Origin: Heloderma charlesbogerti
Lineage: Eukaryota > Chordata > Lepidosauria > Squamata > Helodermatidae
Reading direction: 5' to 3'
Assembly (NCBI GenBank): GCA_026122225.1
Contig: JANEZZ010001870.1
Span: 124,001 to 188,000 of the forward strand
Length of the DNA: 64,000 nt
Shown: one piece after another, positions 27,701 to 39,700 of the stretch
Layout of the letters: the number at the start of each line of letters is the position of its first letter
Position numbering within the stretch: the stretch's first letter is position 1
Notes under the pieces: model-generated
The model's database searches: none
Seen by the model: the letters and a program-made list of their open reading frames with translations, nothing else
Told to the model about the DNA's origin: nothing
Made by a program: the position numbers and the translations under genes

Positions 27701-30700
27701 CCCTCATTCAGGATCATGTCACGGATGAAATGTTTTATGGGCAACGGACCTGGCGTTACACGGCAGCCGTTGAAGGAGTCACGCATCCCCCAGCCATCCT
27801 TCGGCTTTGGACAGGTCCGGAACAGGGGCCAGGTATTATGCATCTCTCCCCTGTTCCCCTTACCTGGCATGGCCTGCCCATAGTGCTCCACCAGCATCTG
27901 CTGCCCAGCCTCGGTATGTTCTGGCCCCCAGAACTCCCCCCATTGCCTCCGCCAGGTGGACACACGCTTCCCTCGCTTCCACCTATCGGGTGGGCACTGT
28001 TCAAGAGGCCTCAAGTGATATGTATGACTGATCTCCAGACTGATGGCATCCATGAATTCCTTTGGTATTAACATTGTAAAAGATTCAACTGAGAAAAACT
28101 ATTATGCATTGCAGAAAGAGCTTTCTGGAGTCCTCCACATATTTCCTAATGACAAAGAGAAATTGCTTCTGTATCTTGACTGTCTCTCAGTGTCCAACCT
28201 TGCAAAGGAAAATCAAGCTCTGAAGAGTAAGTTACTTCACATAAGGTCTGCACTTAATGACAGTGTGGTTCAGGCTGGACTGCAGATAAGAAATGACATC
28301 CAGAATCAAATGTTCACTGAGGCCTGGGCTCAGGTGATGTTCAAAGGTGTTAAGGAAATATCCAAGGTAGGTTAGGTTGGACAGTCAGAAATGTATTAAA
28401 GCACATCACAACTGAGAGAGAGGCAGATGACATTGTGTCTCACTAAAAGAAATCAGGATGCATTTATACAGATTGAAAGCTGCAGAACAAAGAAAACACA
28501 CTACGCATGCTCAGAAACGAATTAGTACTCAGTAACAGTCTCATCAGCACAGTGGCCTTCTTATCTTTAGGGATGAGTAACTTTGATGAATAGGAGTTCC
28601 TGCTTATGAGCAAGTTACAATTACCTTCTCATGGTCAGACACATACACACTTTCTCAGTCCTGTCAGGCACCTTTCCTGAACCAAACTGCTAACAAGGCC
28701 TAGTCAGGCCTACCTTCACAAAGGTGATTATAATGACTATAAAATTCTGGAATACATTACTAAATTTCTGTACACAATACTTCCTGGAACACAGAAGACA
28801 GGGCAATTCACCTACTAGTGTCTGCTGGCTCATCACCTCTTTTGGTCAGGACCTGATGCATGCTGTTACCCATTGCAGGGCAAAGTCTCCTAAGCACATA
28901 CTCCTTCCACTTGCAGTAAAGATGCTAAACAGGAAACGTATGATCAAGATTCTCAACCAACTTGGTTGCAGCATTTCATGCTCCCCGCCTCTAGAGAGTG
29001 ATACAGCTCTCTTCATGCAAAACCTTGCAATGTCAGAAGACGTTGCCCTTCATCTGATATCTACCCTGGAATCCCAGCCACTGTGGCCTGGGACAATACA
29101 GACTGGTCAGAAGACACACAAGGAGACATCACACAGAGTCAATGGAATTGCCATCCAGCTAAAGATCATTGGGCCTGATTTGCTCAAGTCAGCGCCTCAA
29201 GTGGTAAAAACAAAGAAGAGAAGCATTTCTAGCCAGACATTTATGTAACCAATATAAAATGCTGGCAAGAGGCAAGGGCCACCAATAAGCTAACAGTGCA
29301 AAGCTGAACACAAACATATTGTTTTGCCCTACTTTGGAGAAAAATGTCAAAGGGCTTCTGTCACCTGGCAGACCATGGCGACCAAGCAACAAGCAGCTGG
29401 GCAGCCTTCAACATACTTGTCCGTGATGATGGCACCATAGCGCAAGACCATATTAGCCATTTGCCACCAATACATGCTCCAGCAACTGAAATGTCAACTG
29501 TATATAAGATGCTGAACCAGTCTATCCACGTCATGCAGTCTCTGCGGTTGTCCAAGATGGTGTGTTTTTGATCAGGCACTTTATGCCAAAGCTGTCGAAA
29601 TCGCATGGAAGCATCCAGAGAAATTCAAATATACCACCATAATTATAGGTGAATTTCACACCATGTGCACCTTTTTGGCCATCATTGGTAAGCAGTTCCA
29701 GGAAGCAGGATTGTGTGCTTTGTGTGGTGAGTCAGGCACAATTGCAGAAAGTTTAGTAGCCAGGGTATGGAAGGTCACAAGTATAAGTGTGCAGTCAGAC
29801 TTCACAGGCTGGTTTATGAAGCACTCATGAGGCTAGCATGGAATGGTTTCCAGTCATAGCTGAAAGACATGGATGCAGAAGGCATTGTATATTTGGATGA
29901 CATGCTGAACAGCGTAAGCAACCTCTGCCAAGATGTATGCACAGCTTCTCCACAGAAAATTCTTGGTCGCCAGTTCTGTTCAAGGTTTATGGAGCTCTTT
30001 GAGGACTACTTTAATTATCATGAAAGTCTCTCAGCATTTTGGGTATCCTGTCTTGACATGGTAGAAATTCTGCTGAGGTTAATTGGGGCATCATGTGAAG
30101 ATGATTGGATGCTTCACTTGACATGCATCCATGCAGTGATCCCATGGTGCTTTGCCTATGACAGACTGAATCGTGCACACTCCCTTCTATACTATTATGC
30201 CCAGATGACCAGGCTTCCCATTGAGCACCCAGACATACATGAACATTTCATGCAAGGTGGATTTTCAGTACAGTTGAGATCTAGCAATCCGTTAGGGTGA
30301 ATTCCTGTAGACCAGACAATAGACATAACAGTCGACAAAGATAGTCGAACACCAGGAGGAACAAAGGGATTTAGCCTCAATCAAGGAGCTGTCAGTAGGT
30401 ACTATCTTGACATCAGAGTACAGGAGCATATTTCTGAAGCAGTTGAAACAGATGACTGGTCAGTGCAGCAGTAGGATGACACATCCAGACTTCCATCTGA
30501 ACAGAATACAAAAAGATGAGACAAATGTCGAAGCTTTAGTTGACCTAATGATGAACAGTTGGCTGAATCCAATGAGCCATGATGAGGGAGATTTTGTCTT
30601 TGATGTTTACCTGGAAACTTCCATCAAAGATTCCAAAAGATGCAAGTGACTACAAACACTAGTCTGCATGTAAAGAACATTGCGCCAGCTCTCAAAATCC

Positions 30701-33700
30701 AGCAGCTAAGATGGTGTCTGTGCAGCTCATCTCACAAGTCTAGCTCATCAAGTTCCTGGTGCAACGGCGGAGGATGTCTAAGTACATGAAGAGGCTGGAA
30801 GGCAAAACACTTTAGGTAACAAGTGAGGAGGCCTGTTTCAGAATCATCAAAGACTGTTGGGAAGAGATCTGTGAGTTGAGGTCTACACCGGAAGAAGCTG
30901 ACACCAGAAAGCTGCTGAATGCACTTCATTCAGCAAAGGCAGGGACAAAATCTGTTGTCATCTCAGAAGACACCAGTGTACTTGTACTATGCATTGGCTT
31001 TGAAAGTGAAATACCATGCCCCATGTTTGTGAAGTGTGGAACAAAGAATTGCACAAGATTTATCGATATAAACAAACTCACAAGTACAATTGATGCCCTG
31101 ACTGGGCATGCCTTCACTGGCTGCGACACCGTGAGTGCTTTTGCAGGTCAGGGTAAGGTAATTCCCTTGAAACTACTGAGACAGGACAAGAACTACCAGG
31201 AGGTACTCAGTCAACTAGGGAATCATGGGAAATCTCTACAGAGATGCTTGAGAAGTTACAGCAATTCACCCATGCTACTTCTGTGTATGACCTATGCTAT
31301 GAATTTTTTGTGTGCCAAGCGAAGAGGAGTCCACTCAGCTTCCAGCATGCAATGGCTACCTATTCATGCACACTCCTAGGGCCCATTTCCAGGTAGGAAT
31401 TTGGAGATGTGGTTTAAAAAGCCAGCCACAGGTACTTAGCCCCAAAGAGTATGGATAGATGACAGACAGAGGTGGCAATTTTCCATTGACTGGATGCTTG
31501 AACCACCAGCACCTGTTGCAGTTTTGGAGAAGTTGTCATGCAGTTGTGTGCATTCCTGTCAGCTGCTCATGCCTATCCAGTGGACTTGCTTGCACTCCTA
31601 TGCGCAAATTACAGTTGGATGTAGACCTTGCCATTAAACTTGAGGACTCAGGAGATGACTGCAGTGGTGACAAACATTGAAATTAAATAAAGGTTAAATG
31701 TTAGTAGTTGTGAAATGATAATGTAACATTTGTAAATAAAAGCCATATACATATTGAACCGTTGCTGAACTCACAAAACCAAAAGGTGCTTCTTTGCAAA
31801 CTTTGCAAAGTTATCCCCTATCCATGCATGGGGTAAAATTACATGAAACACTCATGTGTGTTTATTATGGCATAGCAAAAGTAATGTACTCAAACTATGG
31901 CTTGCTGGAAAGGTAAACGAGTACCCTACCATTGTCTAATACCCCTTAGGCACACATCTGGATCAGGTAATATGTCATATGCAGTAAACTGTGCAACAAT
32001 GAGGGAAAATTTAACTTTTTTCTTGATATATGACTTGTACCGCAAAGATGGTAACAGGTAATGTCAAAATTACAAATAGCCATTTATAAGATAATTTATT
32101 AGCTTTCCAGTGCAGTTTTAAAATTTTAAATTGGACACTTGGTTCGCATGTTACAGCTTAAATTAGAAAAGTTAGAAAAAGATGGCTTCGGCCATCTTGG
32201 TGACATCATAACCAGACTGGTTACACAAGCAGTCAGAATGGGCTGTCACATGAAATACATTCCAGAGCCATGTGCCTGTCAAGAAATCATAATGAAATTT
32301 TGCTGCTTTACCTGAGGCTGATTTTTGGTCTGGCCCACAGAATAACTAGCCCAAGGTCACCTGGTGAGTTTCATTCCTGAGCATTTTGAGGGATTTGAAC
32401 CCAGGTCTGCCCAATTCTAGGCCAACACTCTGACTACCGTGGCCCAGTGGCTCTCCCATGCAACCCCAGACCAGGATCCAGCCAGGGACACCCCAGATGT
32501 GTCCCTGGGGGGAGCAGGGTGACTGCTTGGCTCTGTGGGGAAGGGAGGGGCTGGGAGGGTGGAGTGCTTCCCTGCTGATGAGCCAGCTGTGTGTTTGCTG
32601 CAGAATGCAACCTCGTGGAGGGGGAGGACCACGTGGAGGTGAACGGGGCCGTTTTCCCCAAGCCCTTCGTGGAGAAGCCTGTCAGCGCTGAGGATCACAA
32701 CGTCTATATCTACTATCCCACGTCAGCTGGTGGGGGCAGCCAGCGCCTTTTCCGCAAGGTGAGGAGGGCTGGGGAAAAAGCTGGGAGGCCAGCCGGGTCG
32801 GGCCTCTTTTTGCTCCGAGAGAGAGAGCTTGTCTAATAGGTGAAAGATTTCTTCAAAATGGCCACTGCTTAGCTGGGTAGGATTCCTAGACAACCGTGGT
32901 GATATGGTGATGTAGGCACCTGTGGAGCCTGAAACACCCACAGAGGAATGACCATCAGGCTGCCCCATCTCTGCTGGCACCTTGCTGTTCTCTGGCACTG
33001 TTTCGTATCTACGAAATCCTCCCTGGCTTGGTCCTCACGGACTTCCGTTCATCCAGCAGTTCAGTTGTATGCCACTTTTCCATACGATTGTGCCCAGAGC
33101 AGCTTACAACAAATAACAACTACAAAAAACTACAGGAATGTTTGAGGTTCTTCCTTCCAGGTGTTCTATCACAGTCTCTGCGGTCCACCAAGATCTGGCC
33201 CTGTTTGAGAGGATGTCCCCAGTCATCATGTTGGCTCTTCTGGAAACTCAATCACAGCTGGCACTAGCTCACTGTTAGAACCCCCGCTTTGCATGCAGAA
33301 AGTCCCAGGTTCGACTCGCAGCATCTTCAGGAAGGTCTGGGAAAACGCCTGCCTGGTACCCTGGAGTGCCTTTGCTGCCTGTCAGTGTCAACACTACTGG
33401 GCTAGAGGGACTGAGGCTCTGACTCAGTGGGAGGCAGCTTCCATTGTTTCTATTCCAGAAGTGCTGTAAGATTTTCTTATTTGGCTGTTTTTTGTTTGAG
33501 TGAAGCTAAATGGCTGGGATAACTTCAACCAGGTTTTCCACAAAATGTAATCAGTATTTTGTTGTTGTTGTTAAAAATATGTTCTATTTTTAAATGTTCT
33601 GTTCCCATCCCCATCTTGAGCTCCAGGGATGGGAAATGAATCATGGCATAAAGAATGGCAGGAAGCACATCAGTGATGTGGCTGTGAAGGGGGAGGGGGA

Positions 33701-36700
33701 GGGGAGGGCCCTGCGGCTCCTGCAGCTCCTGCTTGGCGGCTCCTCTCTGCTTGCCCCTGGTCTTGCAGTCCAGCCCTGGAGGGCTGTGGGCAGGATGCTC
33801 CCCTCTTGTGCCGTTCTGGTCACAGGAAGGGGGGTGTCCATTCAGGCAGCCACGGTGGCTCTAGCGCTTGCTCTGGAGACCAGCCGGTGCCTCCAGCATA
33901 GGCTGGTACTCCAGAGGCCCTGGACTGGACCGCTTTGCAAGCCTGCCTGTTCTTCGCCTGCGGGCATCTCAGCCGTGCACTCCCTCGTTGAGCTCTCTGC
34001 TGCTTTCAGATTGGCAGCCGGAGCAGCGTCTACTCCCCAGAGAGCAGTGTACGGAAGACAGGGTCATACATCTACGAGGAGTTCATGCCTACGGATGGCA
34101 CAGACGTCAAGGTGGGGAAGGCGTCTGTATGGGGTAGCAAGAGCAGCGCCCCTGCTGAGAGCAGAGCTGTGGCATGATCGGAGGGCTGCTGTCTGGAGGG
34201 CTGGGTGGGGGACGAGGCCATCAGCGCTTGGTTTCTGTGGCTCAGGTGTACACGGTTGGCCCTGATTATGCCCATGCGGAAGCACGGAAGTCCCCTGCTC
34301 TGGATGGAAAGGTTGAACGAGACAGTGAAGGGAAAGAGATCCGCTACCCAGTCATGCTCACGGCCATAGAGAAGCTGGTGGCCAGAAAAGTCTGTGTGGC
34401 CTTCAAGGTGGGTGCCTTTCTCTGGTGGCCTCCAGGGCTCGCCTGGAGTACCTCTACTGTCCCTGAGGCCTGGACGTCCCAGGACACAGCTTCCCACAAA
34501 GGCCTCCGAGTGACCAGCAGAACCAGAGGGACCACCTGCTGTCTCCCTCCGTCAGCATGTGTGGCTCCCTCTGCTCTCTGGGTGGGAGCACTCAGCACCT
34601 TCTGCCAAGAGGGTCCTGAGGTGCATCTGGAGGCCTTCTGGAGCCTGTTCTGCAAGGCTTGCCCTCTGTGCTGTCCTCCTGTTCCAGTATTTTTTTCTGA
34701 GTCAGCAAATGAAGGAGTTGAAGCAGTGGCAAGCTTGGGAGGGGTGCTGAGGGGCTGGCTCTGTCCCTGCACCCCCTCAACTCCCCTTGTGCTCTGTTTT
34801 GCCCCTTGCAGCAGACGGTGTGTGGCTTCGACCTCCTGCGGGCCAACGGCCACTCCTTTGTCTGTGACGTCAACGGCTTCAGTTTTGTGAAGAACTCCAT
34901 GAAGTATTATGATGACTGTGCCAAGATCCTTGGGTGTGTGGCAGTTTCCACTCACCAGCAGGGAAAAGCCTTGGGTCAAGCCCCCTCCTGGAAGGGATGG
35001 GCACTCCTTTCCAGCCAGCCAACATGGCCAACTCCAAGCACGTCTGCCTGCGACTGGCAGCTTCTTTGGTGAAGCCAGCTGCAGGGGTGGAAAGGATCTG
35101 GCTCCTTACCAGATCTGGCTCCTCTTGCTTTGCCAGGAACATCATCATGCGTGAAATGGCTCCCCAGTTCCAGATCCCCTGGTCTGTCCCCACAGAAGCA
35201 GAAGACATCCCCATTGTGCCCACGACGTCAGGGACTATGTGAGTGTCACTGGGCTGTGCGTTCCTGCTCGGGCTTCCTGTGCATTTCTAGAGGTTGCTTC
35301 CACTGACCGCCCTACTAGGAGCAGCATCCCAGCCTCTCCCTCCTGAGAGGAAAGGAGGGGAATCCTTCGATGGGGCTCTTGAGGTGGGGCGTAGGTCACA
35401 CTTCTTGTTGACTCAGGTGGGGGAGTCCTGGCCTTATTTGTTGGTTTGTTCATTACCTTTCTCTGCCGCCCAATAGCTGAAGCTCTCTGGGCAGTTCACA
35501 ACAATTGGCCCTCAGCAGGATTGCAGGGGTGCCAAGGCAGGCCTCCTCCATCTCCACTGCGGCCCCCCAGATGTGGTTCTAGTTAGGAGATAATGAGGGG
35601 GACAAAGAACGCCCTTGTGTCACACCGGTCTGACAGGGAGTCAGCCTATGTGGTCCAGGCCATTCCAGCCCGCATACAGGCAGTGTGCTGGGGAGAGAGG
35701 AAGCTGCAGTGTGCTCCCAAGTCTTCCCAGCATGGGAGCACCAAGCCCTCTCCCTGCTGCCCGGGATGTGGAGGAGGGGCCTGCCGTGGCGCCCCAGACA
35801 GGGCCTGCAGGCTGCTCTTGAGCCAAATGCTCCTCAGACCTAGAGGGTGCCGCAGGAGCAGAGGTCGCGCCAGCGGGAGTGCCACGCAATCAGCACGGCA
35901 GGGGGTGGGCCAGGAGCAGGTGCTCGCTGCCATCACCACGAGCGTAAGAAGCGCTGTGCTGGATCAGACCAAAGGCGCAGCGTCCAGCGCGCTGCTTACG
36001 CCGTAGCCAGCCAGACTCTCATGGGAAGCCCGCACACGACATAAGCGCAGTCGTGCCCTCCCACTCATGTTCCCCAGCAACTGATATTGAGAGGCATATC
36101 TGGTGTGGGGGGTGCTGTATAGCCATCACGACTAGTAGCCATTGATAGCCTTTACCCTCCTCCTTGAATGGAGGAGGATAACACCATCCTCCTCTTAAAC
36201 TGGTGGCCATCACTACGTCTTGAGGTAGCGAGTTCCGTAGTTTAGCTACGCGCTGTGTGAAGAAGCCCTTCCTTTTTTCTGTCCTGAATCTCCCACCAGT
36301 CCGCTTCATGGGATGACCCCATGGGGTTCTAGTATTATGCAAGAGGGAGAAAAACTTCTCCACTCTCTCCACTCTCTCCGCATAATACATAATTTTATAC
36401 ACCTTTATCATATCCCAGCCCCCCACCCCCTCACATTTTTCTAAGCTAAACAGTCCTAGCTGTTGTAAACTTTCCTCATAGGGGAGTTGCTCCAGCCCCT
36501 TGATCATTTTAGTTGGCCTTTGCTGCACCGTTTCCAGCTCTGTAGAACCCTTTTGGAGGTACAGTGACCAGAACTGTATTCCAGGTGTGGTTGCGCCATA
36601 GATTTGTATAACAGCAATGCGATTGTGGCAGTTTTATTTATGATTCTTTTCCTAATGATCCCCAGCATGGAATTCGCATCTTTCACATCACCTGCACACT

Positions 36701-39700
36701 GGGTTGACATTTTCATTGAGCTATCCATTACAACCTCAAGATCCCTTTTCTGGTCAGTCACTGCCAGCTCTCACTCATTGGCATACTAATTTATTTTAAA
36801 TCATTTTTGGACCACCTAGTTCAGCTCTTTTGCTCCAATGTGTATCAGTTTACACTTGGTTACACTGAGCTGCATTTGCCATTTTAATGCCCATTTCTCA
36901 AGTTTGAAGAGCTCTTTGTGAAGCTCTTTCCTATCCTGTTTGGTTTAACCACCCTTAATAATTTGGTGTTGTCAGCAAGCTTTGCCACCTCACTGGTCAC
37001 CCTTAACTCCAGAACATTTATGAACCTGTTCCAATACAGATCATTGTGGGACCCCAATGTTTACACCTCTCCATTGGGAGAATTTACTATCTATTTCTAT
37101 TCTCTGCTCTGTGTTCTTTAACTAGTTACAGATCCATAGGAGGACTTCTCCTCTTATCCCATGACTGCTAGATTTACTCAGGAGACTTTGGCGAGGGATT
37201 TTTCAAAAGTTCAAGTAAACAGTGGCTGGGTGACCAGCCAGATGGGCGATTAATAAATTTAATAATAATAATAATAAACAGTGTCAACCAGATCACCCCT
37301 ATCCCCGAAGTCAGGCTGAAGTCACATGTTTCTAGTTTTGCGTACATCCCGTTTTCTTGGAGTGGCTGAAGGACAAAGCATACAGTCAGTGGCATGCACA
37401 CACCGCCATCGTTGGTGGCTCATAAGTAATGGAACAAAGCAACATCATTTCAAATTTAAGGATCGCCTTTAATACCTGGATGAAAATCCTTTGCAGTCAA
37501 TGACTGCCTGAAGTCTGGAACCCATGGACACGACCAAATGCTGAGTTTCCTCCCTCGAGATGCTTTGCCAGGCCTTTACTGCAGCTGCCTGTTTGTGGGT
37601 CTTTCTGCCTTCAGTCTTGTCTTCAGTAAGTGAAAAGCATGCTCTATTGGGTGGAGATCAGGTGACTGACTTGGCCATTGAAGAACATCCCACTTCTTTG
37701 CCTTGAGAAACTCTTGGGTAGCTTTTGCTGTATGTTTTGGGTCATTCTCCATCTGCAATATGAAGCAGCGTCCTATCAGTTTGGCAGCATTCGGCTGAAT
37801 CTGAGCAGAAAGTATAGCCCTATACACTTCAGAATTCATCCCGCTGCTTTTATCAGCAGTCAGGTCATCAATAAACACCAGTGACCTGGTTCCATTGGCA
37901 GCCATACATGCCCATGCCATAACACTGCCTCCACCATGTTTGACAGATGATGTGGTATGCTTTGGATCATGAGCTGTTCCTTTCCTTCTCCATGCTTTTC
38001 TCTTCCCATCATTCTGGCACAAGTTAATCTTGGTTTCATCAGTCCAAAGAATCTTATTCCAGAACTGGGCAGGCTTTTTTAGGCGTTTGCTGGCAAAGGC
38101 TAATCTGGCCTTTCTGTTCTTGAGCATTACCAGTGGTTTGCACCTTGTTGTGAAGCCTCTGTATTTACATTCATAAAGCCATCTCTTGACTGTAGATGTT
38201 GACAATGACATGCCTACCTCCGCAAGAGCGTTCTTGACCCGGCTAGATGTTGTGAAAGGGTTGCTCTTCACCATGAGCAGCATTCTGCGGTCATCCACTT
38301 TAGTTGTCTTCCGTGGTCTTCCAGGCCTTTTGCTGTTGCTGAGTTTGCCAGTTAATTCCTTCTTTTTCAGGATGTTCCAAACGGTTGTGTTGGCCACTCC
38401 CACTGTTTTTGCTATCTCTCTGATGGGTTTATTTTGTTTCCTCAGCCTAATGATGGCCTCCTTCACTCACATGGACACCTCCTTCGACCTCATGTTGGGA
38501 GTTCCAGTGAACAGCTACCGAATGTAAATGTAACACTGAGAACCACCTCCAGGCCTTTTATCTGCTTGACTGGTCATGGGGTACCCAGGAAACAGGCCAC
38601 ACCTGGCCATGCAGCTGCTTGTCAGCCAGTCGTTCCATTACTTATGAGCCACCAACGATGGGGTGTGTGTGTATGCCACTGGCTGTACTTCCTGGATGGT
38701 TAGTGCCCCACTTTTGTCCAACCCCTTGAATTACAGCTGAAAGTCCTGACCTCGCTCCCATCTGGGTGTGTTTCCTTTCAACTTCAATGTGGTGGTGTAC
38801 AGAGGCCAACTGCCAAAACAGTTATCCTTGTTCCAATATTTCTGGCCCTGACTGTGCTGAATATGAAGGTCAGGGGTGCTGGAGTTGATTAGAATGTCAT
38901 CAAGATACAGCGCACTCCAGCAAGTCACAGAAGAAGTCATTCATTAAATACTGGAATAATGAGGGAGTATTGCAAAGACCAAATGATATGAGTAGGTACT
39001 CAAATTAGTTCAGAATGCTGTCTTCTGTTTGTCTCTTTTCCAGATGCAAACGGGGTTGTACATTCCAAAGAATTCTAGTCTGGTGTATAGGATGGTGGTT
39101 TGTAGATAGTCAAACAACTCGGGGATGAGTGGCAATGGGTATTCTGAACTGTGATTTTATTCAGCGTTTGGTGATTGTTGCATAGATGTAGTTCTCCATA
39201 TTTCTTTTTCACAGACAGAGCAGGAGATGTAAAGGGATGAATGAACTCCTGCTGCAAGTCTAGAAACTCTCTTAAGCATGGCCAGTTCTGATAACGGATG
39301 AGATTGATAGCACAATTATAAGACCAGTGGGTAGGAGGCTATTGGCTTCCACCAGGGTAAACACATATTGGAAATGTGCATATTTAGGTAGGAGCTGATG
39401 TTTTGGGTCAAGGGACTGTGCGGCCAGACTACATTGTGTTTTGACAAAGGCAGGTACATTGGCGGTATATTGAATTAAATTGCACTGCTTGGTTGCTTCA
39501 GCAGATGTTGGGGTCATGGTGAACCAACCAGGTGATCCTCAACACGATAGGAAAACACAGGGAGGTCACAACATTGAAGGACAACCACTCCCCATGCTTC
39601 CAGAATTTCGGTCCGCAGGCCTTGGATTTCTTGCATGATGAGACCAAATGTCAGTTGGCAACCATCGATGGTCTTGAAAAGGATAGGTTGATTTTGGAGC

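Larger units (their letters stand above)
24050..31760 (+). pseudogene. Decayed large multidomain ORF of an unnamed, probably mobile family
   Basis: Frame-broken coding sequence of roughly 1,250 codons in PPIP5K1 intron 4, same strand as the host gene. Segments in order: 24212-24815 (His/Cys modules HRKC, FCEEK and YHRSRY, where a Cys appears lost); 28043-28375 ([25 protein letters not shown]); 28722-29248 ([32 protein letters not shown]); 29344-30649 ([37 protein letters not shown]); 30876-31379 ([27 protein letters not shown]); and a Cys-rich tail to about 31680. A poly(A) signal AATAAA follows at 31686. I do not know a family name. From memory, similar long proteins are predicted in many copies in cnidarians and fishes. 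EAD, DTx and GCDT resemble the acidic residues of FEN/XPG-type PIN nucleases (inference). A LINE splits it at 24820-28010. Confidence 0.65.

Noticed and set aside
27329..28071. Plus-strand frames of 70-113 codons
   Set aside because: They are antisense to the LINE endonuclease frame.
33266..33330. tRNA gene
   Set aside because: It has A- and B-box-like sequence but no proper cloverleaf, and it continues into a SINE body shared with 42195-42400.
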